Shown in pieces: positions 63,292 to 64,000 of a stretch of DNA of 64,000 nucleotides. The number at the start of each line of letters is the position of its first letter. Position 1 is the first letter of the stretch. The notes beneath the pieces were generated by a model. That model ran no database searches, had not been told where the DNA came from, and saw only the letters and a program-made list of their open reading frames with translations. Made by a program: the position numbers and the translations under genes. Origin of the DNA: Saccharococcus thermophilus (GTDB lineage Bacteria; Bacillota; Bacilli; Bacillales; Anoxybacillaceae); assembly GCF_011761475.1 (NCBI RefSeq), contig NZ_JAASRS010000001.1, forward strand, positions 372,001-436,000, in the 5' to 3' direction.

Positions 63292-64000
63292 ATGATTAAA
63301 AAAGCAGTGATTCCGGCAGCAGGTCTTGGTACTCGTTTTTTACCAGCTACAAAAGCGCAGCCGAAAGAGATGCTGCCAATTGTTGATAAACCGACTATTC
63401 AATATATTATAGAAGAGGCTGTCCATTCAGGCATTGAAGACATCATCATTGTGACAGGGAGAAACAAACGGGCGATTGAAGACCATTTTGATAAATCTGT
63501 CGAGTTAGAATTGCTTTTGGAACGGACCGGAAAGCATGATATGCTGAAAATCGTTGAGTCGATTTCGAATTTAGTCGATATTCATTACGTTCGCCAAAAA
63601 GAACCGCTTGGTCTTGGACATGCTGTTTTATGTGCGAAGAAATTTATCGGTAACGAACCATTTGCCGTGCTTTTAGGAGACGACATTATTGATAGCGATG
63701 TTCCAGCATTGCGGCAAATGATTGAACAATATAATGAGGTGCAATCAAGCATTCTTGGCGTAAAAGAAGTACCGCGTTCGGAAGTAAACAAATATGGGAT
63801 TGTCGACTATGCCGAACAAAATGGTGAATTGTTTGCGGTAAAAGGATTAGTAGAAAAGCCAGCCATCGAAAAAGCGCCGTCCACCCAAGCGATCATTGGC
63901 CGGTATATTTTAACCCCAACCATTTTTGATATGCTAGAACAAGTGTCTCCTGATTCGAAAGGGGAAATCCAGTTAACGGATGCGATTGACCGATTATTGT
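63292..64000 (+). CDS. gtaB: UTP-glucose-1-phosphate uridylyltransferase, 5' part
   Basis: Makes UDP-glucose for polysaccharides and teichoic acids. [20 protein letters not shown] with [10 protein letters not shown] is the nucleotide-binding loop; [31 protein letters not shown] and [10 protein letters not shown] follow. GAAGG precedes the ATG. About 236 codons are in the window of an enzyme of about 290-300; the 3' end lies outside. GalU-type paralogues are possible, so the symbol is by family. Confidence 0.92.
   Translation, partial: MIKKAVIPAAGLGTRFLPATKAQPKEMLPIVDKPTIQYIIEEAVHSGIEDIIIVTGRNKRAIEDHFDKSVELELLLERTGKHDMLKIVESISNLVDIHYVRQKEPLGLGHAVLCAKKFIGNEPFAVLLGDDIIDSDVPALRQMIEQYNEVQSSILGVKEVPRSEVNKYGIVDYAEQNGELFAVKGLVEKPAIEKAPSTQAIIGRYILTPTIFDMLEQVSPDSKGEIQLTDAIDRLL

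Overview
The window comes from a thermophilic, spore-forming member of the Bacillaceae, most likely Geobacillus or Parageobacillus. The evidence is the Bacillus-type order of core genes (atp operon, ywzB, ywmB, murA, spoIID, spoIIQ, spoIIID, mbl, flhO, flhP, fabZ), sporulation genes for both compartments, a nuo operon placed between atpC and ywzB, and insertion sequences and SEC-C/Rpn-type genes typical of that group. The genus is inferred from gene content and protein similarity as I remember it; no search was run.

Region 1 (1-14.5 kb) is bioenergetics. The tail of atpA is followed by atpG, atpD and atpC of the F1 ATPase, a terminator, then an 11-gene complex I operon nuoABCDHIJKLMN with tightly spaced or overlapping genes. 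It lacks nuoE, nuoF and nuoG, and NuoC carries a long Ala/Lys-rich repetitive N-terminal extension.

Region 2 (14.5-26.1 kb) is cell envelope and sporulation: ywzB, ywmB, murA, spoIID, spoIIQ, a gamma-glutamyltransferase-like gene, a BsuPI-domain protein on the minus strand, spoIIID, mbl, flhO, flhP, a small EpuA-like membrane protein and fabZ. Most units end in clear rho-independent terminators.

Region 3 (26.1-51.2 kb) is accessory and heavily rearranged. Intact genes (LCP ligase, EamA and MFS transporters, Rpn-type nuclease, DUF488, macro domain, DUF1861 plus GH130 phosphorylase, ArsR regulator plus partner, SEC-C protein, SH3b amidase) alternate with gene ruins: a Wzz start, three galE 3' ends, a phosphodiesterase, a UDG-like tail, a LacI tail, a GH13 tail, and a c-di-GMP protein split by an IS110 element. 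A short motif, GGTGCCTGTCAC(TTGTC), occurs eight times in the window, seven of them between 28.5 and 43.1 kb. It sits at or near the edges of duplicated blocks and gene fragments. This is the most unusual pattern I found.

Region 4 (51.4-56.0 kb) is an insertion-sequence pile-up: IS630, IS256 and IS1634 family elements almost back to back. The last cuts off the 5' end of a polysaccharide flippase gene.

Region 5 (56-64 kb) is the surviving part of an exopolysaccharide or capsule operon: truncated wzx-like flippase, asparagine-synthetase-like enzyme, UDP-GlcNAc 2-epimerase, wzy-like polymerase, two glycosyltransferases, and UTP-glucose-1-phosphate uridylyltransferase, which runs off the window. 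The Wzz-like start at 27.2 kb and the LCP gene beside it suggest that regions 3 and 4 replaced or invaded the front of this locus.
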